Both the position numbers and the translations under genes were made by a program. Positions 19,597 through 28,143 of a DNA stretch of 64,000 bases are shown one piece after another (positions within the stretch are counted from its first letter, which is position 1; every line of letters starts with the position of its first letter). The notes below the pieces were generated by a model, which worked only from the letters and a program-made list of their open reading frames with translations, was not told the DNA's origin and searched no databases. This DNA comes from Planctomycetota bacterium (GTDB lineage: Bacteria > Planctomycetota > SZUA-567 > H5-PLA8), in the NCBI GenBank assembly GCA_016200135.1, contig JACQFI010000035.1, positions 60,239-124,238 of the forward strand, read 5' to 3'.

Positions 19597-20583
19597 TCAG
19601 AACTTCGCGGCGGGCAGGTGCGCGCTGCAATCCCTGCGCCAGCGGTCGGCGATGCTGCGGCCGACCGAGGGCGCGTGGAGTTCGGCGAGCCGTTCGTTGA
19701 TGGTGGTATCGCGGGTCTTGAACGCTCCGTAATCCTTCAGCGGCTTGCCGGCGGACTCCTGCTGGCGCTTTACCTGCACGCGCGCGAGCCACGCCTTCAG
19801 GCCGCCGGGTTCGTAGCCCAGGCGGACAAGCAGGTCCGTGGCGGTGCGGTCGGAGGCGCGGACGTCGGCCTCTGCGACGCCATCCTTAATCAGACTCGTG
19901 GCCGTGGCCTGGACGACCTTGGCGAAATCTTCGTCGCTTAGCTCCGTGGCGCGCTTGGCCGCGCTCTCGGGCAGCAGCGCGGCCTGCTGTTCGGCCATGC
20001 GGCTGAGGACGCATTTCTGGTTCGCCATCGCAATCGCCGCGCCAAGCAGCCCCGCGGCCTCGGACTCGCTCTCGCAGCAGCGCAGCGCGCCGATGGTGAC
20101 CAGCAGATAGCCGCCGGGCAGACCCCAGGCGCGGCGGTCCTCGGACGAGAGCACCACGACACAAACGGGCGCGGAGGGACGGTCGGAGTAGGCCGCGAGC
20201 CCCGCCGCGACGTGGTTCAGGTAACGTTCCACTGCGTCGTCGCGCAGCTTGCCGAAGCGCGCGATGAACTCCGCTATGAGCGCGCGGCCGGCCTCGCGCT
20301 CGTCCTCGAATTCGTATGCCGGGGCCGAGGCCGGCGGCTTGGGTGAAGCCTCCCACGCCAGCCGCACGTAATCCCACTTCTTATCCACGAGGCCCAGGCG
20401 TTCGCCCGCCTTGCTGGTCGCGCGGCCCGCGGCGTCGCTCATGTCGCGCGCGTAGGCGCTCACGGCTTCCGTGGCCTTGTAGGCGCCTTCCTTGGGCTTG
20501 CAGCCGGCCAGGCCGAGCGTCGCGAGCAGGATCGCGGCGAGCGAGCCCGCGGCCAGCGCTTGGGGATGCTTGAGGAGCCTCAT
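19597..20583 (-). CDS. M48-like lipoprotein with destroyed zinc site (pseudo-peptidase)
   Basis: 328 residues. A lipoprotein signal ends in LAGC (Cys28). The body matches the M48 (BepA/LoiP/YfgC) peptidase layout: AWGLPGGYLLVTIGAL is the beta-strand before the active-site helix, and ESESEAAGLLGAAIAMANQ replaces the usual acidic helix with HExxH. At the zinc site, residues 182-186 read AAIAM where HEIAH is expected. The downstream Glu ligand region (E-x-x-A-D-R) reads VRASDRTATDLLVRLGYEPGG. It therefore should not bind zinc or cut peptides and may serve as an outer-membrane chaperone. It overlaps the SH3-domain gene by ATGA, so they are translationally coupled. Confidence 0.75.
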   Translation of the reverse strand: MRLLKHPQALAAGSLAAILLATLGLAGCKPKEGAYKATEAVSAYARDMSDAAGRATSKAGERLGLVDKKWDYVRLAWEASPKPPASAPAYEFEDEREAGRALIAEFIARFGKLRDDAVERYLNHVAAGLAAYSDRPSAPVCVVVLSSEDRRAWGLPGGYLLVTIGALRCCESESEAAGLLGAAIAMANQKCVLSRMAEQQAALLPESAAKRATELSDEDFAKVVQATATSLIKDGVAEADVRASDRTATDLLVRLGYEPGGLKAWLARVQVKRQQESAGKPLKDYGAFKTRDTTINERLAELHAPSVGRSIADRWRRDCSAHLPAAKF

Positions 20584-21185
20584 TTCGTCACGCCTCCCTC
20601 GAGCGAGGGCCAGTCGTCGCGGTAGACGCCGAGGCGGCCTTCGCGCAGGAACTTGTCGAGTTCGTCCGCGGTGGGGTAGCGCTGTTCGAGTTCGCTCAGG
20701 ACTTTGGCGTCGACCTTGCGCGCCGCGGCGTACGCGTCGGCCTTCGAGGGCGCGTCGGCGGAGGCTTTCTTGCGCAGGCTCTCGCCGCCGGTCTCCAGCC
20801 AGCGCGCGGCCGCGGGCGCTTCTAGCGCGGGGGCCTTCTCGGAAAGCAGGGTCGCGTGCACCCAGCCTTCCTTCTGGCCTTTTTCGGTGACGGTCTCGGC
20901 CTTCGTATCGCTGGGCTGGGACGATTCGAGATGCGTGAAGCGGATCTTCACCCAGTCGCCGTCCTTGGAGCGGTCAATCACCTGTACCTGCTGGCCCGCA
21001 TAGAGCACGCCGTCCTGCCCGCCGTCCTTCAGGCTCGGCTTGCTGCGCACCGGCGCGCTGCGGATGCGCATAAAGAGCGCGGCGGACTCCGCCGCGACAA
21101 AGCCCGCGCACAGGACCACCAGCACCATGGTGACCCACGGAATGCGCAGCGTGTGCAGACGTGCCATAAACCTGCGGGCGGTCAT
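20580..21185 (-). CDS. Membrane-anchored SH3-like domain protein
   Basis: 201 residues. The N terminus has one hydrophobic segment (IPWVTMVLVVLCAGFVAAESAA), then an SH3b-like beta barrel (SAPVRSKPSL...GVLYAGQQVQVIDRSKDGDWVKIRF...EGWVHATLL, motifs only), then a charged helical tail. Bacterial SH3 domains of this kind bind peptidoglycan or proteins in the envelope. ATG 21185 is preferred to an upstream in-frame start with an arginine/lysine-rich lead. The stop overlaps the start of the inactive M48-like lipoprotein by 4 bases, pointing to a joint envelope function. Confidence 0.72.
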   Translation of the reverse strand: MTARRFMARLHTLRIPWVTMVLVVLCAGFVAAESAALFMRIRSAPVRSKPSLKDGGQDGVLYAGQQVQVIDRSKDGDWVKIRFTHLESSQPSDTKAETVTEKGQKEGWVHATLLSEKAPALEAPAAARWLETGGESLRKKASADAPSKADAYAAARKVDAKVLSELEQRYPTADELDKFLREGRLGVYRDDWPSLEGGVTK

Positions 21186-21311
21186 GGGGGCACCCTTTTT
21201 CTTTAGCCGAGCCACAGCAAGACGCGCGAGGCCCAAGGACTATTAAAGCATTCTGCAGGTATCGTCTAACTTGCCGGAGAGATTGAGGTTATCCAGACAC
21301 GTCCAAAGGTC

Positions 21312-24300
21312 TCACTTCTTGGACGGTTTCGCGGCCTGGCGCAGGCGTTCGCGGCAGGCTTGCACGTCGGCGTCGGTGGGGAAGAGCGAGTACGCGCGCT
21401 CGACGATGGCGAGGGCGTCCTTGTGCTGGTTGCCGGCGCGGAGCGCTTCAGCCAGCGCGATCATGATCTTGGGATCGTTGTCCTTTCCGGACTGTTCGGC
21501 CGCGCGGGCCTCTTTGATCGCTTCCGCCGGGTCGTACCAGGCGGCGTTGGAGTCCTCGATCAGCATCTGCACGATCTTGAGCCGCACGTCCTGCCGGTCC
21601 GGGTCCTGCTGGACGACGGCGCGGTAGGCCTCGATGGCCTCCTTTCCCTTCCCTTGCAGGCGCAGCGCGTCCGCGAGGCCCAGCAGCGAGCCGGCCTTTC
21701 CGGGGGCGCGCTCCTGCAGGAGCTTGTAGTCCGCGGCGGCCTCGACGGGCTGCCCGGACTTCATGCGCGCGTCGGCGCGAAGTTTCAGCGCGTCGAGATT
21801 CTTCTCGTCCAAGGTCCAGGCCTTGCCGGCGTCGGCAGCGGCGTCCGCGTAACGGCGCATCTGCATGCGCACCTGCGCGCGGCGCAGCCAGAGGCTCGCG
21901 TCGCGGTCGTACAGCGCCAGCGCGTCACCATAGGCATTCTCGGCCTCGGGGAGTTTCATGAGGCCCGCCAGAGCCGCAGCGCGCGCTTTAAGCGCGCCCA
22001 CGTGCTGCGGCTCGAACGCGAGCACACGCTCGGCGTCGGCGAGCGCTTCCGTGGGCCGGTCGAATTCCAGGAAGAGTTCCGTGCGCGCGGCCAGCGCCTC
22101 GACGGACTCGGGCCGCAGCCGCAGGTAGGTGCCGAGGTCGGAGATCGCGGCCGTGCGGTCGCCGATGGCGCGCATCACCTTCGCGCGCGCAAGCCACAGG
22201 TCGGTGGCGTTGGGTTCCAGCACCAGCGCCTGCGTGAGATGCTGCGGCGCCTTGGCGAGGTCCTGCAGGTTGGATTCGGGAAGCTCCAGCCCGCCGTAGA
22301 GGCTCCCCGCGATGTAATGCGCTTCCCAGAGAAAATCGCCCAACGCGATGGCGTTCAGCGCCAGGTTCAGGGCCTCCTGTCCGTGTTTGCGCTTCTCTTC
22401 CGGCGTTAGAGCGGCACGGCCGCGCAGGATGTGCGCGTAGGCGAGGCCCATCATGCCGTAGGGATTCGAAGGCTCGATCTTATAGGCGCGTTCATAATAG
22501 CCGAGCGCCAGGTCCGTGTCGCCCAGCAGCCGCAAGGCGACTTCGCCGCAGCGCATCACGGCGCGGGGATCGCCGGCCTTGTTCGCCGCCTGTGCGAGCT
22601 TGTCCGCGGCGAGGTAGTCCTGGATCGCCTTGCGGCCGGACTCCGCGCCGCCCTTGGACTGCCAGGCCTCGCCGCGCGCGAAGTACGCCAGCGCCGCCAC
22701 GGGCGAGAACGGGTCGGCCTCGATGACAAGCTGCAGTTGCGCAATCGCCGCGTCGTAGCGGCGGCGCTTGGAGAGTTCCAGCGCGTCGAGGAAGAGTGGG
22801 ATAGCGCGCGCTAGGCGGTTGGCGTTCTCGATGTTCTGCGATTCGGCGCGGCGCTTCTCTTCGAGCGCCTGCGCGCGTTCGCCTTCAGCCGAGGCGCGGC
22901 GCTTCGATTCTTCCAGCGCGCGCTGCACGGCCTCCTGGCGGCGCTCGGATTCTTCCAGGCGCTGCTCCTTCTCGAAGGCGCTCTTCTGCGCTTCGGACGT
23001 GAGCACCCACGAGGCCGCGGCCGCGCCCAGCGAGAGCAGCACGAGCGCGGCGGCGGCGGTGGCCAGCACCGCGCCGTGCCGGCGCAGAACGCGCGCGGAC
23101 TTGTCGAGCACCGTGTCCGGTTTGGCGGCGACGGGCTCGTCGTTCAATACCGCGCGCACGTCCAACAGCAGCGCGAGCGCGCTCGGGTAGCGGTCCTCGG
23201 GGTTCATGGAGAGGGCCTTGAGCGTGACCGCGCGGAGCGCGCTTCCGATCTTGGGCCGGTTCCCGCCGGGCTTGGGGAAGACGACGGGCTCCGTGGCGAC
23301 TTTGCGCATCAGCACGCGCGTATCGGGGTCGATGTGCGGCGGGCGGAAGTTGACGATCTCGTAGAGCAGCGCGCCCAAGCTGTAGACGTCGCTGCGCGGA
23401 TGCAGCGCCGCCGGTTCGCCCGCGGCCTGTTCGGGCGACATGTACTCCGGCGTGCCCGCGACCAGGCCCTGCGCGGCCAGCGTGTCGTCTTCGCGGATCG
23501 TGCGCACGGCGTCGCCGCTGGCCTTGACGCGCAGCGGGCGCGCGCCGGGCGCGACGTTCACCAGCCCGGCGGTGTGCGTGTCGGGCTCGCCGAACTTCCG
23601 CGCCAGGCCCCAATCCATGAGTTGCACTTCGCCGAAGTCGCCGATCATCACGTTCGCGGGCTTGATGTCGCGATGGAGCACGCCCTTGGAATGCGCGAAC
23701 GCCATCGCCTGGCAGACTTCGCAGAAGATGTTGAGCAGCCGCGTAAAAGGAAAGGCGCGCTGGGTCTTGGCGTCGCCTTTGCGCAGGTTCAGCAGGACGT
23801 CGCTGAGCGACTGGCCGCGCACGAGCTTCATCACGAAGTACGGGCGGCCTTTTTCGTCCGTGCCGATCTCGTGCACGGGGACGATATTGGGATGTTCGAT
23901 CTGCCCGGTCACCTGGGCCTCGACGACGAAGCGGATCGAGTCTTCCTGGCGCGGGTGCGGCGTGCGGACGAGCTTGAGCGCGACCATGCGGTCCAGATCC
24001 ACCTGGCGCGCGCGGTAGACGACGCCCATGCCGCCGCGCCCGATGATCTCGATCAGCTCGTAGTTCTTCAGCCGCCGCGGCAGGAGTTCGGTGTCGTCCG
24101 CCACGGCGGGGCCGCTGCGCGAACCCGCGCGCCGTTCGCCGGGTTTGCCCGCGGCCGGCACTTCCGAGGTCTCGGCTTGCGGCGTTTCGACTTCTTCGAT
24201 GGGCGGAACCGCTTTCTTGCAATGCGGACAGTGCGGCTTGGGATCGCCGACTTCGATCTCGGCGACTGCGCCGCAGGCAGGACAGGGCACTCGAACGGTC

Positions 24301-24392
24301 ATCGGCATCCCGTGGCCGGGGGTCTTCCGCTCCGGCAGCAGAGGTGAAGCCGGAGGGGAGACCGCAACAGCATGTTCTGGTGTTCGCGCCAT
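21312..24392 (-). CDS. Ser/Thr protein kinase with N-terminal zinc ribbon and C-terminal TPR tail
   Basis: About 1026 residues. The order is a zinc-ribbon (CPAC...CPHCKK, residues ~37-58) and a PknB-type kinase domain from ~111. The kinase has GRGGMGVVY (P-loop), VALKLV (catalytic Lys ~140), HRDIKPANVM (catalytic loop ~240), MDWGLAR (DWG in place of DFG) and GTPEYMSPEQ. One membrane segment follows (~440-465), then a coiled-coil linker and a long TPR array to the end outside the membrane. It phosphorylates Ser/Thr on unknown targets, with the TPR part probably the sensor. The start is uncertain: ATG at 24404, 24392 and 24308 are all possible and none has a strong ribosome site. It is divergent from the LacI-controlled operon. 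Confidence 0.9.
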   Translation of the reverse strand: MARTPEHAVAVSPPASPLLPERKTPGHGMPMTVRVPCPACGAVAEIEVGDPKPHCPHCKKAVPPIEEVETPQAETSEVPAAGKPGERRAGSRSGPAVADDTELLPRRLKNYELIEIIGRGGMGVVYRARQVDLDRMVALKLVRTPHPRQEDSIRFVVEAQVTGQIEHPNIVPVHEIGTDEKGRPYFVMKLVRGQSLSDVLLNLRKGDAKTQRAFPFTRLLNIFCEVCQAMAFAHSKGVLHRDIKPANVMIGDFGEVQLMDWGLARKFGEPDTHTAGLVNVAPGARPLRVKASGDAVRTIREDDTLAAQGLVAGTPEYMSPEQAAGEPAALHPRSDVYSLGALLYEIVNFRPPHIDPDTRVLMRKVATEPVVFPKPGGNRPKIGSALRAVTLKALSMNPEDRYPSALALLLDVRAVLNDEPVAAKPDTVLDKSARVLRRHGAVLATAAAALVLLSLGAAAASWVLTSEAQKSAFEKEQRLEESERRQEAVQRALEESKRRASAEGERAQALEEKRRAESQNIENANRLARAIPLFLDALELSKRRRYDAAIAQLQLVIEADPFSPVAALAYFARGEAWQSKGGAESGRKAIQDYLAADKLAQAANKAGDPRAVMRCGEVALRLLGDTDLALGYYERAYKIEPSNPYGMMGLAYAHILRGRAALTPEEKRKHGQEALNLALNAIALGDFLWEAHYIAGSLYGGLELPESNLQDLAKAPQHLTQALVLEPNATDLWLARAKVMRAIGDRTAAISDLGTYLRLRPESVEALAARTELFLEFDRPTEALADAERVLAFEPQHVGALKARAAALAGLMKLPEAENAYGDALALYDRDASLWLRRAQVRMQMRRYADAAADAGKAWTLDEKNLDALKLRADARMKSGQPVEAAADYKLLQERAPGKAGSLLGLADALRLQGKGKEAIEAYRAVVQQDPDRQDVRLKIVQMLIEDSNAAWYDPAEAIKEARAAEQSGKDNDPKIMIALAEALRAGNQHKDALAIVERAYSLFPTDADVQACRERLRQAAKPSKK

Positions 24393-24579
24393 AGTTGCCC
24401 GCATCCTATGGACGGTCGGCAATCCGCGGTTGTGCCGCAAGATGGATCCGAACCGCCCAAGTAAGGCGGGCCAACTCAGCACCTCCTTAGAGAAGGAGAG
24501 TGTAGAGCTTTCCAGTGCATACACAACCCCTGTGGAGGAAAGAAGATACTGCATCATCTTCGAGATTGACAGAACCCCC

Positions 24580-24608
24580 TTGCGAAACCGAAACGTTTCG
24601 GCTATTAT
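24580..24608 (+). promoter_or_regulatory. Promoter of the FAD oxidoreductase / M14 / LacI operon
   Basis: TTGCGA (24580-24585), a 17-base spacer and TATTAT (24603-24608) make a near-consensus sigma-70 promoter 77 bases before the ATG at 24686. The spacer is almost filled by a perfect palindrome, so bound repressor would block RNA polymerase. Confidence 0.75.
24588..24601. promoter_or_regulatory. LacI-family operator, CCGAAACGTTTCGG
   Basis: A 14-bp perfect palindrome centred on AACGTT, the core seen in operators of the LacI/GalR family. It lies between the -35 and -10 boxes of the operon whose third gene encodes a LacI-type regulator (28143-29168), so negative autoregulation is the natural reading. 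A half-match, GAAACGATTC, lies downstream near 24650. Confidence 0.75.
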
Positions 24609-24685
24609 CGCCGAAGTCGATGACCTTGGTTTTAGCTTTGTGAAGAGACGAAACGATTCTTCTACTTTAAGGAAAGGACTCCGAC

Positions 24686-26983
24686 ATGCCCAGCTCCGAC
24701 CCGGCCGCGCACTTCCTTCGGGCCAGCTCACCGGCGGCGCTCCGCCGCGAGACGAAACGTTACGACGTGGTCGTCGCTGGCGGCGGAATGTCGGGCGTCG
24801 GAGCGGCGATCACGGCCGCGCGGCACGGCGCGAAGGTCGCGCTGCTCCAGGACCGCCCCGTCCTGGGGGGCAACGGCTCGAAAGAGGTCCGCGTCTGGCT
24901 GCAAGGCGCGAGCGGCGGCGCGAACGCGCTCTGGTTCCGCGAGAGCGGGCTCATGGAAGAACTGCTGCTGGAGAACCAGTTCCGCAACCAGGACGGCAAC
25001 GCGGAAGCCTGGGACACGGTGCTGCTCGACTTGGTGCTCGCGCAGAAGAACCTTGACCTGCACCTGAACACCGTGCTGATGGACGCGCAGGTTTCCGGCG
25101 GGCGCATCGAGAACGTTACGGCGCTGACGCTGGCCAGCGAACGGCTCACGACGTTCGAGGCGCCGTACTTCATCGACTGCACCGGCGACGGGACGCTCGG
25201 CTACCTGGCCGGCGCGCCGTACATGACCGGGCGCGAGAGTAAGGCGGAGTTCGGCGAGTCGCTCGCGCCGCCCGAGCGCCGCACGTACACGCTGGGCGGG
25301 TCGATCCTGTTCCTGGCGAAGGACGCCGGCCGCGAGACCGCGTTCCATCCGCCGTCGTTCGCGCATACATTCACCGAGAAGGACTTCCGCTGGGGGCGCA
25401 ACCCGATCGGGGAGTTCGACCGCATCCACGGCGGATTCTGGTGGATCGAGTGGGGCGGCACGCTCGACACGATCCACGACAACGAAGCGATCAAGTTCGA
25501 GCTGCTCAAGATCGCCTACGGCATCTTCGCTTACCTCAAGAACGACCCGCAGCACCGCGAGAAGTACAAGAACTACGCGCTCGAATGGGTCGGCACGATT
25601 CCGGGCAAGCGCGAGTCCCGCCGCTTCGTCGGCGACCACATTCTCACCGAGCAGGACGTGGTGGGCCGCGCCGAGTTCCCAGACGGCGTGGCGTTCGGCG
25701 GCTGGAACCTGGACGACCACGCGCCCAAGGGCTTCTTCGATGACGACCATCCGCCCGCGACGCACACGAACATCCCCGGTGTCTACAACATTCCGCTGCG
25801 CAGCCTGTACTCGAAGGAGATCCCCAACCTGCTCTTCGCCGGGCGCAACGTCTCGGCCACGCACGTGGCGCTGACGAGCGTCCGCGTGATGCTTACCTGC
25901 GCGCAGATGGGCGAGGCCGCCGGCGCCGCGGCCGCGCAATGCGTAAAGGAGAAGCGCACGCCACGCGAACTCGCCGCGGATGCCGAGGCGCTCACGCGGT
26001 TGCGCGAAAGGCTCCTGCGGGACGACCACTACATCGTCAACGCGCGCCGCGCCGATCCGGCGGACCTGGCGCTCGCTACGACTGCCAAGGCGAGCGCCTC
26101 GTCGCAGCTTCCGGGGGTCGGCAACGAGCAGACCGACCGCGCCTGGCCGCTGGACAACGACCGGCTCGTGCTCTTTCCGGCTGCGGCGGGCGCACTACCG
26201 TACGTCGAGGCGCTGCTGACGGTCGCCACGGACACCACGCTCGGCTGGCAGCTACATAAGGCCGACGGGCGCGGGCTCTACATTCCAGCGGCGACGCTGG
26301 CGGAGGGCTCGCTACAAGTAAAGGCCGGCGGGACGCAGTGGGTGCGCGTCCCGGTGGCGGCGAAGCTCGAGGCCGGCGACTGGTGCATGCTGGAACTCAA
26401 GAAGAATCCCGCGGTGCAGTGGCACGCCTCGAACAAGCGGCTCGTGGGCCTGAAGTCCGGCGTCGCGCGCGGCGAGATGCGCGGCAAGAACTGGAGCAAC
26501 GAGCACTCGCGCTTCAACTTCACGCGCGGCGAACAGAACGCCTGCGTGCGGCTGCCGCAGGACGCGCAGACCTACGGCCCCGGCAACGCGATCAACGGCT
26601 GGCCGCGCCCGTTCAAGGCGCCGAACCTGTGGATCTCGCGCGAGACGAACTTCGCCGAGCCCGAGTGGCTCCAGGTCGATCTCGGCAAGGCGGCGAAGAT
26701 CCGCGAGCTCCAATTCGTCTTCGACGCGGACCTTGACCGGCACCTGACGAATACCTGGGTGCGCGCGCCGCACGCGATCGAGCCCGACCTCGTGAAGGAC
26801 TACGATGTGGAGGCGCGGGTGGGCGGGCAGTGGACCAAGGTGGCGGAAGTGCGCGGCAACCACCAGCGCCGGCGCGTGCACGCATTCGACGAGCCGCTCC
26901 AGGCCGACGCGGTGCGCCTAGTCGTGCGCGCCACGAACGGCACGCCGCGCGCGCAAGTGTACGAGGTGCGCGTGTACGCGTAA
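24686..26983 (+). CDS. FAD-dependent oxidoreductase with C-terminal carbohydrate-binding-like domain
   Basis: 765 residues. The Rossmann dinucleotide motif DVVVAGGGMSGVGAAITAARHG begins near residue 25. A second FAD contact, LLFAGRNVSATHVAL, and the VMLTCAQMGEAAGAAA helix mark the FAD_oxidored (PF12831) family found with sugar-catabolism genes. The C-terminal ~250 residues include a discoidin/F5-8-like stretch (ETNFAEPEWLQVDLG, IRELQFVFDADLD). It likely oxidises a sugar or polyol-derived substrate, and no signal peptide is seen. AAGGAAAGGA precedes the ATG. It is the first gene of an operon controlled by the palindrome at 24588. Confidence 0.85.
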   Translation: MPSSDPAAHFLRASSPAALRRETKRYDVVVAGGGMSGVGAAITAARHGAKVALLQDRPVLGGNGSKEVRVWLQGASGGANALWFRESGLMEELLLENQFRNQDGNAEAWDTVLLDLVLAQKNLDLHLNTVLMDAQVSGGRIENVTALTLASERLTTFEAPYFIDCTGDGTLGYLAGAPYMTGRESKAEFGESLAPPERRTYTLGGSILFLAKDAGRETAFHPPSFAHTFTEKDFRWGRNPIGEFDRIHGGFWWIEWGGTLDTIHDNEAIKFELLKIAYGIFAYLKNDPQHREKYKNYALEWVGTIPGKRESRRFVGDHILTEQDVVGRAEFPDGVAFGGWNLDDHAPKGFFDDDHPPATHTNIPGVYNIPLRSLYSKEIPNLLFAGRNVSATHVALTSVRVMLTCAQMGEAAGAAAAQCVKEKRTPRELAADAEALTRLRERLLRDDHYIVNARRADPADLALATTAKASASSQLPGVGNEQTDRAWPLDNDRLVLFPAAAGALPYVEALLTVATDTTLGWQLHKADGRGLYIPAATLAEGSLQVKAGGTQWVRVPVAAKLEAGDWCMLELKKNPAVQWHASNKRLVGLKSGVARGEMRGKNWSNEHSRFNFTRGEQNACVRLPQDAQTYGPGNAINGWPRPFKAPNLWISRETNFAEPEWLQVDLGKAAKIRELQFVFDADLDRHLTNTWVRAPHAIEPDLVKDYDVEARVGGQWTKVAEVRGNHQRRRVHAFDEPLQADAVRLVVRATNGTPRAQVYEVRVYA

Positions 26984-27018
26984 GCGTGCAGGCCAATCCA
27001 GGAGAAGAGGAGCGCACG

Positions 27019-28143
27019 ATGCATATCGACAGCGACTTTCCGGGCGGGAACATCCTCGTCGAGAAGATCGAGGGCGATACGGCGTTCATCAAGCAGGACG
27101 TGCGCGACACCGCGGGCGACTGGTTCTTCTGGCACTTCCGGGTCGCGGGCGCGGCAGGGCGTACGGTTAAGTTCCAGTTCACCGGCAGCGATGTGATCGG
27201 CACGCGCGGGCCGTGTGTGAGCAGCGACGGCGGCAAGACGTGGGCGTTCTACGGTATGGAACGCGTGAAGGACAAGGCGTTCACCTACACGTTCGCGGCC
27301 AGCGCGCAGGACGTCCGGTTCTGCGTGGGCCTCCCCTATCTTGAAGCGGATCTCACCGCGTTCCTGGCGCGGCACCGCGGCAACCCGAACTTGCAAGTCG
27401 ATACGCTTTGCGCGGATCGCAAAGGCCGGAACATCGAACACCTGAAGCTCGGGCGCCGGGATGGGAACTGCGCGGCGCGCGTGCTCTTTACGGCGCGGCA
27501 TCATTGCTGCGAGAGCACGCCCAGCTATTCCGTCGAGGGCCTCGTCGACGCGCTGCTCGGCGCGGACGAACTCGGGCAATGGTTCCGCGACAAGATTGAG
27601 TGCTGGATCGTGCCGTTCATGGATAAGGACGGCGTCGAGGACGGCGACCAGGGCAAGAACCGCAAGCCCTACGACCACAACCGCGATTACCTCGCCAACC
27701 CGCCGCTCTACCCTTCGGTGCGGGCCGTGCGCGAGAAAGTTCCCGAGTGGTCGCAGGGCAAGCTGCGGGCGGTGTTCGACCTGCACTGCCCGTGGATTCG
27801 CGGCAAGTGGCACGACGAGATTTACTTCGTCGGCACGCAGGACCCGGACCACTGGGCGCGCACGACGGAGTTCTGCAAGATTCTTGAAAGTGCGCGAAAA
27901 GGCCCGTTGCCGTACTATCAGAAGGACAACCTGCCTTATGGCGTGGACTGGAACGTGGACCGCGAGCCGCATCTGATGTCGTGCGCCAAATGGGCGCGGC
28001 AACTACCGGGCGTGCTGATCTCCAATGGCGTCGAGATCCCGTACGCGGCCTGCAACGGCGTGGAAGTGACGCCGGACCGCGCGCGCGCCTTCGGGCGGGA
28101 CTTGCTCGCGGCGCTGAAGATCTGGCTGGAGCCGAAGCTCTGA
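27019..28143 (+). CDS. M14-family zinc carboxypeptidase, cytosolic-type
   Basis: 374 residues. ATG 27019 follows GGAGAAGAGGAG. An N-terminal beta-sandwich (~1-110) precedes the catalytic domain, the arrangement of cytosolic carboxypeptidases (CCP/AGBL-like). Zinc ligands are His162 and Glu165 in RHHCCES and His256 in VFDLHCPW. PYDHNRDY (217-224) matches the carboxylate-binding Asn-Arg. A late glutamate in SNGVEIPYA fits the general base. It should remove C-terminal residues or deacylate small substrates in the cytoplasm. It lies 35 bases after the FAD oxidoreductase, and its stop overlaps the regulator start (TGATG). Confidence 0.82.
   Translation: MHIDSDFPGGNILVEKIEGDTAFIKQDVRDTAGDWFFWHFRVAGAAGRTVKFQFTGSDVIGTRGPCVSSDGGKTWAFYGMERVKDKAFTYTFAASAQDVRFCVGLPYLEADLTAFLARHRGNPNLQVDTLCADRKGRNIEHLKLGRRDGNCAARVLFTARHHCCESTPSYSVEGLVDALLGADELGQWFRDKIECWIVPFMDKDGVEDGDQGKNRKPYDHNRDYLANPPLYPSVRAVREKVPEWSQGKLRAVFDLHCPWIRGKWHDEIYFVGTQDPDHWARTTEFCKILESARKGPLPYYQKDNLPYGVDWNVDREPHLMSCAKWARQLPGVLISNGVEIPYAACNGVEVTPDRARAFGRDLLAALKIWLEPKL

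Noticed and set aside
21312..24392. DWG instead of DFG in the Ser/Thr kinase as a sign of a dead kinase
   Set aside because: DWG is frequent in TPR-linked bacterial kinases of this type, and the catalytic Lys, HRD and magnesium-loop Asp are all present.
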